Source: Cryptomeria japonica (lineage: Eukaryota > Streptophyta > Pinopsida > Cupressales > Cupressaceae). From it: a stretch of DNA of 64,000 bases. The stretch is taken from assembly GCF_030272615.1 (NCBI RefSeq), contig NC_081413.1, positions 441,715,038 through 441,779,037 on the forward strand. The letters run 5' to 3'. Made by a program: the position numbers and the translations under genes. The notes under the pieces were generated by a model. The model was not told where the DNA came from and did not search any database. It saw nothing but the letters and a program-made list of their open reading frames with translations. Of this stretch, positions 52,140 to 63,693 are shown piece by piece; positions within the stretch are counted from its first letter, which is position 1; each line of letters starts with the position of its first letter.

Positions 52140-53627
52140 GTGGCTTTGACTAGGGATGGCTGATCGCAAGATCAACACAAGAATTCAGAATCTATGGCAG
52201 AGCTGTTAGGTCCCAGAGACAACTGAGGGGGGGGGGGGGGTGAGTCAGTTGACTAATAATTCAAACAAAAAACAACTTAACCAACTTAATGCTTAATACC
52301 GGTAAACTAGTTGAGTATGCCGGTAGACAGTGTTAATAGTTAATTGCTATACCGGTAAGGATTAATGCATGAAACATAAACATAAAGTCATCCACAACAC
52401 ATAACACCTATATTTGTACGTGGACACCCTGTAAGGGGAAAAACCACGATGGGAAACCTTACCCACAATTAGATGATACTACTACAGATAGTAAGTGTAC
52501 ATAAATGGGGTCTGCACATGCAAAAAGGCCAACAACCTAGAGCTCACTGCTCAATCACAAAATGGGAGTCACATTGACTACAGTTGGATGGTTAAATCCA
52601 ATAAGAATGTACTGCACAAAATAACATCTTCATATGCTAGATTCAGTACTGGTATAATGCTGATATACTTTCACAAAAACCTAGCTTCACCTTCAAATGA
52701 TGTCTTCGTGTATACCTCTGCTTAATCTCGCATATACCTTCACACAATTCTTTTCTGCATTCCACATTCGATCTTACAAATAAGATCTTACATTTATACC
52801 ATAACCTAAGACCAATTTTAGTAGGTCGGCTCTACAAGATATTACAATAAAAATATTTTACAATTAATATAATATCCGATACAATAACCAATTAAACATG
52901 TCGGCTTAATGCATTTACAACAACAATAAATCATCTTCATAGCGTGCCATGCTGATCTGGAAAAGATAAACCTGTCGGTGTAACCCTAGGTAACCTTGGA
53001 CCTATTTGCTGGTAAAAGCAAATATGCAAATATGATTATACCAGTGATTAATTCTTCAAAACAAAGTGTCCACACGATGTCTTCAACATTACCAGGTGTC
53101 TTCCATATCATTCCACGTGTCGGTGATCATTATATCCCGCCGATGAACTATATACCAGTAATTGTGCAATAGTTACTTGCTTGCTGGTGAATGCTGCTAG
53201 ATCTCCAAAGTGCTAATGTTTTAGTAGGTGTTGACATCAATGAAAAAACCATACCAAAATACCAACAAGAGCAGACCACCCAAAAGGATCATTCTCTTCT
53301 CTTCTCTTCACTTCTCAAAAACTGAGGGCTCCTTATTCTACCGAAACAAGAGGGCACTTTATTGAAAACCACACAACTGAAGCAAATAAACTGTACAAAA
53401 TATACAACTTATAAATGGCCTCGGGCCATCAAAACTAAAATCAATTCTTACCTCTGTCAAACACATGATTTTCATTTCCACAAACTGGAGGTAAGCTGAA
53501 ATCATTGTTATCGGCCTGATCAATCACACTTCCATTTCTAATCAGCTGATCACATAAAACATAATCAGCAGCATGTTCATAATCATAAAATCATTGAAAA
53601 CCAAACGAATGTTGAAAGGGCTGATCA
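52140..53627 (-). other. Element B: 3' internal part (with solo LTR inside)
   Basis: Non-coding region between the end of the B ORF and the 3' LTR, interrupted by the solo LTR 52204-53267. I do not see a good polypurine tract next to the LTR (the minus strand reads TAGTCAAAGCCAC). That is unusual and may reflect decay. A CTTCTCTTCT pyrimidine repeat lies at 53292-53312. Confidence 0.5.
52204..53267 (-). repeat. Solo LTR of the copia C family
   Basis: A single LTR of 1,064 bp, ends TGTTAGGTCCC (plus strand) and ATACCAACA, flanked by a perfect target duplication AGAGC (52199-52203 and 53268-53272). No internal region remains, so it arose by recombination between the two LTRs of a former element. 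It is similar to the C and G LTRs but has an extra stretch with CTAGATCTCCAAAGTGC near its right end. Confidence 0.95.
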
Positions 53628-55008
53628 CTAGGTGACATAAGAATTCCACTCTTTACCATTCTTTCCCAGCTGAAATAAAAAGTGACCTAACTTATTCTGA
53701 GAGTTGAAAACATCAGGTATCTCTCTATTGCTAGTTTGCTCAAATGATGAACACTCTTCCACAATGATGGCTTGCAAACTAGAGAGGAAAAATTCCTCAT
53801 AACATGATTGCACCTCATCTTGCTGATCACAATTTCTATTAGCACTTTTCATAAGCAAAAACACATGATCATCACTTATCAATGGTTCATTTCCCACTTG
53901 CAAATCAGGGAAAATTATTTCATATTTGTCATGCCTTTTAAAATCAAGATCTACACAATGCATATCAAAATCTGAGTTCATATCAACATATGAATCTACA
54001 TTATCACACCTATCAAGCATATATGCATCTTTATCTTGTTCATCACTCAAATCAAAAATAGGGAGAGAATCAACAACATATGTATCATACTTCACACCCT
54101 CAAAAACATCATCAATATCTAAACAGGTATTGGTTGGGTGTGAGAGATTGGGCACATTTTTGGATGCATACCTCTGAAGATCAGCAACTAAGAATTCTAA
54201 AATTTGTTCACTACTTAGTGAACCTTCTTCTTCATTTTCATTTTCCTTGGCTTCATCCTCTGAGCTATAAACATTGTCCCAATCTGATAAAGGTATTAAA
54301 TCAGCAGTGCTCATGTCTCTATGCATATTTGTTTTATCATTACAACAACTTGCATCTACATCATAGCCTTTATCATGCTACTCATAAAGTGTTTCTATAT
54401 GTTGCAACATAGTTTCATAACTTTGATTGCAAACATTTTGCGGATTGAAATTAACAACAAGGTGATCCATATCATTGAAATCTGAAACCTCAACGGGCTC
54501 ATGATTACTCAAACAATTACTTATGTTCTCACAAATTTCTTCTTGCTCTGAATACACATCTAAACTATCATGCTGAGAATAAGAGACACCTTTAGCATCA
54601 TTGGAGGCATATCCACTCACAGATTCATCTCCCTCACTATCCTCAATCTTGTGTACATTTTCAGATTTCAATTCTTTCAATCTCATATATCCATTTTGTT
54701 ATACATGCAACACTCTCTTCTCTCAAGGTAGTAGACCAATTAACTGAGTCAGGTTCATCAAGCTCTAAGAACAACTCAATCCAAACAGACTCATGGGGTC
54801 TAGCATCAACTGAAAGCTCATTCAATGCAGCTATAAATCTTTCATAGAAAACAATTGATGACTCTTCTTTTCTTTTCCCTACTTTCCTTCTTAAAAACAA
54901 GATAAACTTCTCCTGGATCTTTTGAAAACATATCTCAATTTCCCTATCAATTTCTTTCAGATTTGACAAAGGATTTTTGTATCCAAAAACCACATCTAGA
55001 TCCATCAA
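53628..55008 (-). pseudogene. Element B ORF: acidic protein of unknown function
   Basis: Minus-strand ORF of about 460 codons starting at 55008 (MMDLDVVFGYKNPLSNLKEI). The first 115 residues look helical (DREIEICFQKIQEKFILFLR, VFYERFIAALNELSVDAR, WSTTLREESVACITKWIYE). A frameshift near 54680 and a stop near 54378 break it. The rest is strongly acidic and rich in Asp, Glu and Ser (IEDSEGDESVSGYASNDAKG, DWDNVYSSEDEAKENENEEE, DLSDEQDKDAYMLDRCDNVD) and ends GKNGKEWNSYVT at 53628. No zinc knuckle, protease or pol motif is present. It is the only ORF of B, and I do not recognise it. Confidence 0.7.
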
Positions 55009-55575
55009 TTTAAAACATCTATTGAACCATTACTATGTTGATATGTCTTTACTGTTTTAGAAATTCTTTTCAACATACAAGCAGTCACTATTTTTCAAAA
55101 TCATACACACTTCTCACCATCACTTAACTGAAATTTATTTCAAAACATGAAGCATGCATGCTACAAATTTCTTTTCCTTTCTATGGTGACTATTTCACCT
55201 TATAAGGAACATGAATTGTCTCATTTATACTTTGAGAAATACCTGGAGAAAAAATTGCTACTACTATTCACTTTACTTCTGACTGAAAATTTGAAGAACT
55301 CCTCCAAATCTCAGGTTCATTCTTACAGAGTCACCACCTCCCTGAAGAGGAATAAAACTTAACCACTGATCTTCACTCTGAACACTTTTAGATTTCTAGG
55401 TCTCACCACACAGCAGAGTCACAATATTTTTGAATTTCTTAGCAAAAAACGTTTTCAAGGTATACACTTCCAAATCTGAAAATGACTTTCAGATTTGTAC
55501 ACTTCTAAGACTCTTCCCCAAATGAATTTTGGATAGACTCATGGGATTCGATTCAACATGAATTATTACAACACT
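55009..55575 (-). other. Element B: 5' leader
   Basis: Non-coding leader between the primer site and the ORF start (in minus sense). Short open frames on the plus strand here have no domain. Confidence 0.6.
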
Positions 55576-55593
55576 TCCCCAGCAGAGTCGCCA
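55576..55593 (-). other. Element B: primer binding site
   Basis: The minus strand reads TGGCGACTCTGCTGGGGA, four bases inside the 5' LTR. From memory of plant elements this type is complementary to an Arg tRNA and typical of Ty3/gypsy Tat-like elements, and it differs from the iMet type used by all other elements of the window. It gives the minus orientation of B. Confidence 0.85.
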
Positions 55594-55597
55594 CTTT

Positions 55598-58500
55598 TGT
55601 TGTTCACCAAAAAGTGATAAACCCAAGTACACCTGCAATCCTTCTATGAAATGGCCAATTTTAGTCTATGAAACACATCAGGGCTTGGAAAACATAACAT
55701 AGGACCCTAATTGATCCTCCTGCACTTCAGGTTCTGCTAGTCCTAGGGGGGGACACCCTTTTGATGCATGAAATTAACTCATTTACTCACCATGACAACA
55801 TCCATGAAGTAGATAAACCATTCCACAAGCTCACCCAATTAGATAACACATACAGATTGGCTAGATCTTGTACAAATAATAAGTGAAATAGAGCTTTGGA
55901 AGGATAGAACACAAGCCCCTAAACATAAAGGGAAATTAGATTTGTCTTTTAAAATGTTGATTTGACACTATCCCCAAATCTGCAAGACCAGTGCCTTGTT
56001 CATTGGGTAATAGAGTCACACACATAACTGCAAATGTAAATAATAGATGCAAGTTTGTTTTCCTTAAACAAGATATTCATGCATTAATACCTTATAATAA
56101 TGCATTAGTTGATTCATTCACAAAATTATCAGATCTGGATACATATTTCATCATTTATGACTGACTACAAAATTTAAAACCTTCATTGAAGGATACCTAC
56201 AAACAACCACAACAATCTCCTTGAAATTGACAAATTTCATCCTCCTTAAGGATTCAATTCATGACAATGAAATGCATGCCTAGAGACAATACTGTGTGGA
56301 GTTTACTCATGCCTGACACAAGTAAGACCTGCAACTAGAAAACATCTCCTTGACTACAATGTTATCCCTGTACCCTAAAACAAAACAAAGAATTTTACAC
56401 ATTTGGGTCAAGAAGTTTAGAACTGGAAGCCATGAAAATTGGAGCCACCCTCATAGAATTCTAGAACCCTTACAATAAGAAGAAAATTGGAATAAGAAGG
56501 AAGAGGGAAAAGATTAGGTCTGCAACCGAAATTGCCAAGTGTCTCTTTTTCCAACTGAATTTCAATTCCTTCTTCTTTCCCATGGAAACTTCTCTTAAAA
56601 GATTTGATCTTTGTTGAAACAAAATTCATAACTGCATTTCTCATCTCGAGAGCTTTCCGACAACATATAATACTTGGTATTTTGGCCAAAAATAAGCCCA
56701 TGAGAAAATTAATCGTCAACATGTGCACATCATTTAAATTTTTCAATTTTTTAATATAGTTTGCACTATGTATTTAATCTGCATTTAACTTTTATTTTTG
56801 GCTCCCTTTGTGCCCTGATGCCTTGCCACATGGCAGTCTCTAATTGGTTCGCAGGGTCCACTGGGCACCATCTGGGATTACACCTCATCCATCTGCCATG
56901 TGCTCGCTTTGTCACTGCCACTTGGCCGCCACGTGTACACCACCTCATCGCCACCTGTGTGCCAACTATATGTCACGTCATTTCCATGTCACTACCACCT
57001 CTCTTTCACTACTTCATGATGGGTAACGGGTGAGCAACTTCAGGCTCCAAAATCACGCGAGCCGTTGGATCTTCCGAAGTTGCATGGTCTTTAACTCCTT
57101 TCGCTGAGCCTGGGTTTTTCGCCATTTCGCAGTGCTTAACTCGCATGTATCTCCCCTTCACAAAGTCACACCGATCGTTGATCTCCTCCAACCTGCTCAC
57201 CAGTTAAGTTGGCCTTCCTCTGCAAAATTTCACCCACCTTGGGAACTATGCCTACATGTCGTGATTTGTCGCCTTCTCGGTCACCTTGGGATTTGCACCC
57301 ACACGTGTGGGGTCCACTTGGGCACCCAACGGGCACCATCTGTCAAAAGCCTTGATGGCTTTGACATATTACTTGTGTAAGGTTTTACATATAAATATCA
57401 AAAACTCCCAGTGCACAACCAATGTGGGATAATTATCTTATGCCTGGGACTGCACTTCTGAGCTTTTCCTTTGAGTTTTAATGGCGCCTGGTGTTTGCTA
57501 TGAACTGCATTTGTTCAAAACTTCCTACAGCCCCCTTTCAACTCATGTGACACTCCAGATGATCGCAGGGAGGATGTTGGAAAAGGCTTGGAATTTGCAT
57601 TTATTTAAAGTTTAATGCCTTTGCTAAAAATTCTGAAGATGCCCCTTTACATGCCACGACAGGGAGAAGACATTGGCTTTAATGCCTGCCAAACATGTTT
57701 GCTGAAAAATTCAATGCCTTCTCAAATTCCATTCTAACGACAGGAAGGATAATGGCAATTTCATTTACTAAAGATTTTCTGCAACCTTCTCCATACCACG
57801 CAAGGAGGAGCTTGGATTTATACCAACCAATTTATTGTATTTGCTAAAAATAAAATCCAATGGCTTTCCACTTCAATAACACGTGAAAGGAGGATGCTGG
57901 CAGATTTTCATTTGAAGGTTAAATTCTTCCCTCCAAAAACTCCACGCAAAGGATTAATTTGCTGATTGCATTGGCTAAGAGTAAGTTTTTAATGCCTTTT
58001 ACCAGCCATTGCCTGGAGATTTCATATTTCCACATAGGGGCTTCATTGGTGTTTGCATTTGCTTAAAGTTTTCTATGCTGGTCTACCACGTGATTTTCCA
58101 ATAGCCTGTGGCCACTCCCTCTTCACATAAAGGAATATATTTTTGTTTGAATTGCCACCACCAGCAGGGGGATGGGGAGGATTTTGGCTGGGCCTTATGG
58201 CTGCCAATACATTTGTTTTAAAAACATTGCTGAATCTTTTACATGCTTTCTATGCCACACTCTAGGATTTGGCTTGAGCCTGCCAATCTTCATTTGCCTA
58301 GAGTTTTAAATTCTCTCTGAAAACAAATCAAAGCATTTTTTCTTGCGATGAGTTTCTTTACCTTTTCAATAACTAATTCTAACTCATGGGAGGGAGATGC
58401 TAGCAAAAGTCGTGGAATTGGATTTATGCCTGGCAAAAATGCATTCTGCTGAAGTTTAAATGCCTTTTCAAACTACCACACCATAGGGGGACACTGGACC

Positions 58501-59784
58501 TCAATGTCAATGCTTATTTCCCTCTTGGCTTTGGAAGATACATGCTTTTCGTTTTGACCATTTCGCCATAATGATAATGCATAGCCATGAGCCAGGTCGG
58601 ACCCCAAAGTGGGTCCGACTAATTTTTTTTTCATTTTCATGCAACTGACCTTTGAAATGACTCACGGACCTGAAACATACCTCTGGAAACAATCGGCATC
58701 ATTTTCGGATCATTAAACTGCAGTTTACAACTTTCAGGCACTTGCGCCACATTTTTGCATTTAATCACGAAGACGTAATTTTCAAAGTGGTCAAAACACC
58801 TTTCTGGATCTTGCCGTCTGACAGGCATGTACTCTGATATACAAGAATGAACACTGTCAAGCGGTTTCTGAAGATGAGTCCCGAGCGAAGAGATATTAAT
58901 TTTCAAAAAAGCCCAACTGGCTTTGTCAACACTGCAGACCTGATGAAGTCAATGTTTTGGCAACACATGATGCCTTTCTCAAAAATATCAAACGACCTCT
59001 GTAGGCTCTCAAATTTGAAACAAAGGTACCTTGAAGTACATATTAAATCTTTGGATTCTTATTTTGACCAAAATTCTGATTGGGTGCAAATGGCGCACTC
59101 ATGAAAATGGCTACTTTAACTGATATAGCACTAAAAGTACGGATCACTGAAAACGATTACTCAATGAACCCTTTTGAAAACCGATCAAATAGATTGGCAG
59201 AGGCTTGAAATTTGAAATATAGCTCATCATTTATACTAACATTATCCCGAAAAAAACGTTATGTCATAACACTTATTGAGGCAACTTTTACACTTATGCG
59301 AAACAGAGTTCCGACTAGCTGTCAAAACAGGGACTAGTCAAACCGCACACTGCAAACAGATTGATCTTAAAAAAATGAGCAGATGGATTCATTAGGAATT
59401 GAAAATTTGCAAGCTAACTCACATTTATGTATAGAATTGAATCCATTTTTAATTTCTCCATGACGATCAACAGGGTAAGAGATGTAAGCACTCAAAGTAG
59501 GCTACTCAATAAAATCTGCATTTGTGCCTAAAATGCACTTTCAACTCACCCCTTGAAATGGGTACTTGGTAAACTTATCCAAATTGAATTCTGAAAGTTG
59601 CACATCACTGTATAGGCCAAATGAAAGGTTTACAACAAGTTTCCAAAGCCTTACCCCCTGAAAATCAACTGGCTCCATTTTACCCCTTCTCTAAATAAGC
59701 CATTCAAACTGACTCATTTGGAAATGCAAAGCAAAAATTTGAATTGGGCTTCAAAACTTGACTCAAATTTGATGAGTCCCAACA
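55598..59784 (-). repeat. Element B: 5' LTR (uninterrupted, 4,187 bp)
   Basis: Starts TGTTGTTCACCAAAAAGTGA and ends GAGTCCCAACA. It aligns along its whole length with 41348-41610 plus 48180-52139 and supplies the empty site for copia C. The two copies differ at scattered, mostly transition, positions and a few short indels (for example a deletion near 57260). The open frames within it (such as 58847-59104, matching 51200-51457) occur in both copies simply because they are copies. Confidence 0.92.
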
Positions 59785-61200
59785 TGGTGGTTTTACCATA
59801 TTCTTCCTTTGTACCCTTCTGAAAGCCAGAGGTTCATTATCCTCAGAATTAGAATCAGAAGTGATAGGGGAAATATGAACTTGTGGCTTCTTGACTTCTG
59901 CAGTATCAATCTCTGCCGGTTTAGTTGCTTGTTTGGATCCCAAACCTAGTTGAGTGTCTATCTTATAAATTACATCTTTTACATATGCAGACATCTTTTC
60001 TATTTTCTTCTCTCTTCTCTTCTTGTTAAAACTGGTTTTCACTTCAAGAGTCTTCTCTCATGGTGTACCAAAATGCTCTGTCTTATCATCTAATAGGGCA
60101 TCTAACAACATTTTTGCATAGAGCTCAAAAATGTTGTCATCCACCTCATATCCAAGCTCAGTAATCCATATTTTCCTAGGTTCAACTACTTCCATAAGAG
60201 TTTCATTAGTTTTTACCACGAAACATATATTAGTGGAATACTTCTCCACAATGTTCTTTGATATTCTCTCCCTTTGCCTCATGTTTTCTTGGAATGTCTT
60301 AAAATACGCCCAAAGTTTCTCATCTCTTCTGGTACCAAGACTGGTGATTTCTTCCTTGATCTGCATACCTACCGGTATGTCATGAGCCCAATGCTTCTTC
60401 CCTAGATCAGGTAGCTCATTCAGGAAGTAAAGCATTAAACAAACAATCAAATTTATATATCTAAAAGTGCCTTTCTTGATTCCTTTGATCTTACCAAGGT
60501 TCAACATCAATTCACTCCTCATCCATTCACATAAATCATACTTCACATTGTTCCTTAGCATCTGATGTGCAGCATGAATGCATGAACTAGCAACAAAATT
60601 CAATCGGTTGGATTGAGTTACCTTGTAACCTATTATCATGCTTGCAAAATTTACATCAGTGTTGGTGATTGTGCTGATCCTGATTGATCTGCTATCAAAC
60701 GTTGCACCGGTGAGTTTCTCGACCTCTGTGTTAGAAATTTTCTTGCCTGGTTCTTGTCTGAGTTTGGGTAAGCCGGTGACTACTTGAATAACCTTCTTAA
60801 TGATCATGTAAGTCCTATCCAGCCAAATAAATTCGTTGTGATTCTTGCTTAGAATGTATCTGATAAACTCATCTTTGAATTCGGGTATGTATAGAATACC
60901 GGTTAACCCTAGATCCTCAATAGCTTTGTATTCCAATTTGATGGTTTCAGAGTCTCCCAGTATCATAGATTGATACATTCTTTTTATGTCCTTTGTACCC
61001 AAATCCTCTAGGGTGCAGTGAATTTATGCCCTCACATATTCAACATACATTACGCCGTCAGGAACCCTAGAAAATGCTCCTGCATAGTCTTCCTTTTTAG
61101 CAATTGTGGGAACCTCCTTAAATACTGGCCTTAACCTATCCTTGACTTTGACAATGGTGGGATTTGCAATGAATGTAGGAGCTAAAGATACAGATGCCAT
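59785..61200 (-). pseudogene. Element A ORF2, N-terminal part
   Basis: Starts at the ATG 61198-61200 (MASVSLAPTFIANPTIVKVK). It aligns with element D ORF2 from its first residue: RPVFKEVPTIAKKEDYAGAF, IHCTLEDLG, FIWLDRTYMIIKKVIQVVTG, CEWMRSELMLNLGKIKGIKK, IVCLMLYFLNELPDLG, then KKRREKKIEKM and HISPITSDSNSEDNEP. In-frame stops lie near 61024 and at 60058-60060. At 59785 the frame is cut by element B and resumes, in phase, at 41342. Conservation between A and D along this part suggests selection on the protein in the ancestor. Confidence 0.87.
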
Positions 61201-61564
61201 TTCTAAAAATACCTAAAAGTGAATGCCGGTGGAAAATTGAGTGCTTCAGATAACTGCTCAAATTCCTTTCACAATGCTTTTTCTCACTCTTAACTCGCCT
61301 TTTCTTCTCTCTAAATGCTTGAATTCTTAGTGAGTGAAAATGATTTCACTTACCCCCTTTTATCAACAAATAAAACCCTAATCTTTCTCTATAATAAATG
61401 CTTAACCAACATCCCTACAGATCCCAGTTTCACTGTCATGTGTCGGGTGAACCTTCATCGATGATGAAAACAACTCTCCAGATCTCTTCTAGATCTTCTT
61501 AGATCCCTTTTGGGGTAATATGTAAAATTTAGCAATGACTTTTCGAACCCCTAAGGCTTATGCA

Positions 61565-62716
61565 TCAGTTACTGGTGGAATTTCCTCCCGGTGGAGGAAT
61601 ACCCTGTTCTACTGGTGGAGTTACCAGTGTAGATCCATCTCCACTTGGTTCTTCGGATTTTCTAACCCTTCTCTTGGTGTAATCTTGTTGTATTTAATCT
61701 ACCTTCTTCTTTCCTTTCTCATTATCTTTATCATTATTAATCGGTTGAGTCTTGCTTCTGCAATACTTAGCAATATGACCTATTTTGTTGCATGCATAAC
61801 ATGTAACATTGTTCTTCTAAATTTCTTTGACATATCTGGTATCATTTCTTGACCTACAATGATTAGAAAAATGCCCAAACTTTCCACATGCATGACATTT
61901 AACATTCATTCTGCAATCTTCTGATCTATGACCATAATTTTTGTAATTTGTGCATTGATCGGGAATAAAATTTTAGTTTTGATTTGCCTTATTTCTACAA
62001 TGTTTAGCCATATGCCCAAATTTATTGTAAACAAAACATCTACCATTGAATTTATAAGCATTATATTGCCTTACTGGTTTCCTCTGTTCTGATGAGTTCT
62101 ACATACCGATTGTCTAATCTTCATTTGCAGTACTAGAGCTTTCACCTGTACAAATCCAAGTCCTCTAGAGTCATCAATTTGTGTTTGTCTTTTCAATGTC
62201 ATCCAACTGTGCAACACTAATCCTAACCTTTTCTTTATACTCACTTGTAGTAGTCAGATCATCTCTTAGAGTAGTTATTTATCTTTCAAGTTATTGTTCA
62301 TTGTTCCGGGAGTGTGCCAAATCAGTTCTCAACAAATTATTCTCATGAGTCAATCTACCACATTCATCAAATTTGTTCTTCGAAGATATGACAAGATTGT
62401 CTTCCTTCTTCTTTCTATCTTCAATATCTTTTGATAACCTCATAGTCAGATCTTGCATTTCATTCTTCATGAGCATGTTTGCTTGACTTAGTTTTTGACA
62501 TTGTTCCTTAAGAGCGTTCTTCTCCTCATCATCCGATTTTTGCAAAAGTTCTTTTCCCTTGTCTTGAGCAGATGATAACCTTTCTTACAGGATAAGAATG
62601 AATTCATTTGTAGAATTCAATTCTTCTTACAATTTCAAGTTCTTCATTCTTTCAGCATCATAATCCTCAGGAGCCATCTCAAGTTGCTTCTCCATAGCCA
62701 TGTTCAAACTTTCCAT
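61565..62716 (-). pseudogene. Element A ORF1: coiled-coil and zinc-knuckle protein
   Basis: 384-codon frame from the ATG at 62714-62716 to the stop at 61565, with several internal stops. The first half is a coiled coil (KSDDEEKNALKEQCQKLSQA, MRLSKDIEDRKKKEDNLV). Four knuckles follow: CFVYNKFGHMAKHC and CTNYKNYGHRSEDC (one Cys lost each), then CHACGKFGHFSNHC and CYACNKIGHIAKYC, both canonical. Layout, order and several knuckle residues match element D ORF1. Confidence 0.85.
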
Positions 62717-62761
62717 TTTCAGGATCTTCCTCAAGTTGTTAAACTTCTTTTGAGGCACCAA

Positions 62762-62773
62762 GCTCTGATACCA
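62762..62773 (-). other. Element A: primer binding site
   Basis: The minus strand reads TGGTATCAGAGC two bases inside the 5' LTR; iMet-tRNA type, as in D and the copia elements. Confidence 0.92.
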
Positions 62774-62775
62774 AT

Positions 62776-63693
62776 TGTTGGGATCCAAGAACACTAAGAG
62801 TGGGGGGGGGGGGGGGGGTGTGAATCAGTGTTCTGCTGGTATGAACAATTTTTATCCTTTTATACCATACACATATAAATCAATAAAAAATAAACATATA
62901 ACAAGAAGCAAATAAACCATCCACATAAATGAAAACCATAACACACATAATTTATATGTGGAAAACCTCTAAGAGGAAAAACCACGGTGGGATTTGTGAC
63001 CCACAATATCAGTTCACTAGCCATATGAAAATATATTACATATAATAGGGGCCTGCACATGCAGGAAGGCACACTGCCTAGAGAATACTGCTCATCACTA
63101 AAGAGCCTCACTAACTACAAGATTTTTGCTAAAGTAAATTACTGAAAATGAACTCAAGAATGCATCTGCTATGCCAAATAGAGTTCCGATTCTGTCTCTT
63201 CTTTGTACCGGTTCATAATCCTTGAACTACTATCGGTATCTCTTCTCCTCCAAGAGTGCTTTCCAAGCTATCTACAGATCATTGCATGATATAACATTCA
63301 CATACAAAATGATCTTCATACATATATTTCACATCATAGAGTTCTACTATATTTTCCTATATCCACACATTTCATCTCTTTCAAAATAACCTAGCAGACT
63401 GACCTATATACCTATTACAAATAATATGCGTTATGTCAGCTTATAATACATTTACAAAATATATTCAAAAAAGCCTTGACAATAATTACAAAATGATTCA
63501 TTAAGTAAATCCTCCTTGATGTCAGCTTCTAATGAAGTATTGATGCCGATGCCGGTGCCAGTGTCGGTGTAGCCCTGAATGCTCCAAAGTCACTATCTAC
63601 TGGTATATGCCTCCTAGCACTGGTATATGACTTCATCTGATCTTGTTGCCATCAATGCCATCAAAATGAATCAAATGAGTGTCAATTTATAAT
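62776..63693 (-). repeat. Element A: 5' LTR
   Basis: About 918 bp; the plus strand starts TGTTGGGATCCAAGAACACT with an unusually long G-run (about 15) near 62802-62818, followed by TGTGAATCAGTG. It matches 38464-39350. The outer end is degraded (GTCAATTTATAAT), so the boundary is uncertain by a base or two. Confidence 0.88.

Larger units (their letters stand above)
41348..59784 (-). mobile_element. LTR element B with 4.2-kb LTRs and one unknown ORF
   Basis: A large non-autonomous LTR element on the minus strand, inserted in ORF2 of element A with a perfect 5-bp duplication TGGTG (41343-41347 and 59785-59789). Ends are TGTTGTTCACC...GAGTCCCAACA. The right (5') LTR is 55598-59784, uninterrupted. 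The left (3') LTR is 41348-41610 plus 48180-52139, split by copia C. The primer site at 55576-55593 reads TGGCGACTCTGCTGGGGA, an Arg-tRNA-like type seen in Ty3/gypsy (Tat-like) elements. The internal region is only about 2.4 kb after removing a solo LTR and holds one broken ORF. No pol motifs are found. Confidence 0.9.
38464..63693 (-). mobile_element. Non-autonomous LTR element A (relative of D), split by element B
   Basis: Minus-strand element with LTRs 38464-39350 and 62776-63693, iMet primer site 62762-62773 and polypurine tract 39351-39365. A candidate target duplication AGGTC lies at both ends. ORF1 is at 61565-62716 and ORF2 at 59785-61200 plus 39584-41347, the gap being the insertion of element B. 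Removing B and one target copy restores the reading phase of ORF2, which confirms the nesting. Like D it has no pol genes. The outer LTR ends are degraded (TATTTGG and TTATAAT where the inner ends read TGTTGGG and CCAACA). Confidence 0.87.

Noticed and set aside
53926-54412. Plus-strand open frames opposite the ORF of element B
   Set aside because: Antisense of the acidic ORF; Ser/His/Leu-rich composition mirrors the Asp/Glu codons of the true frame.
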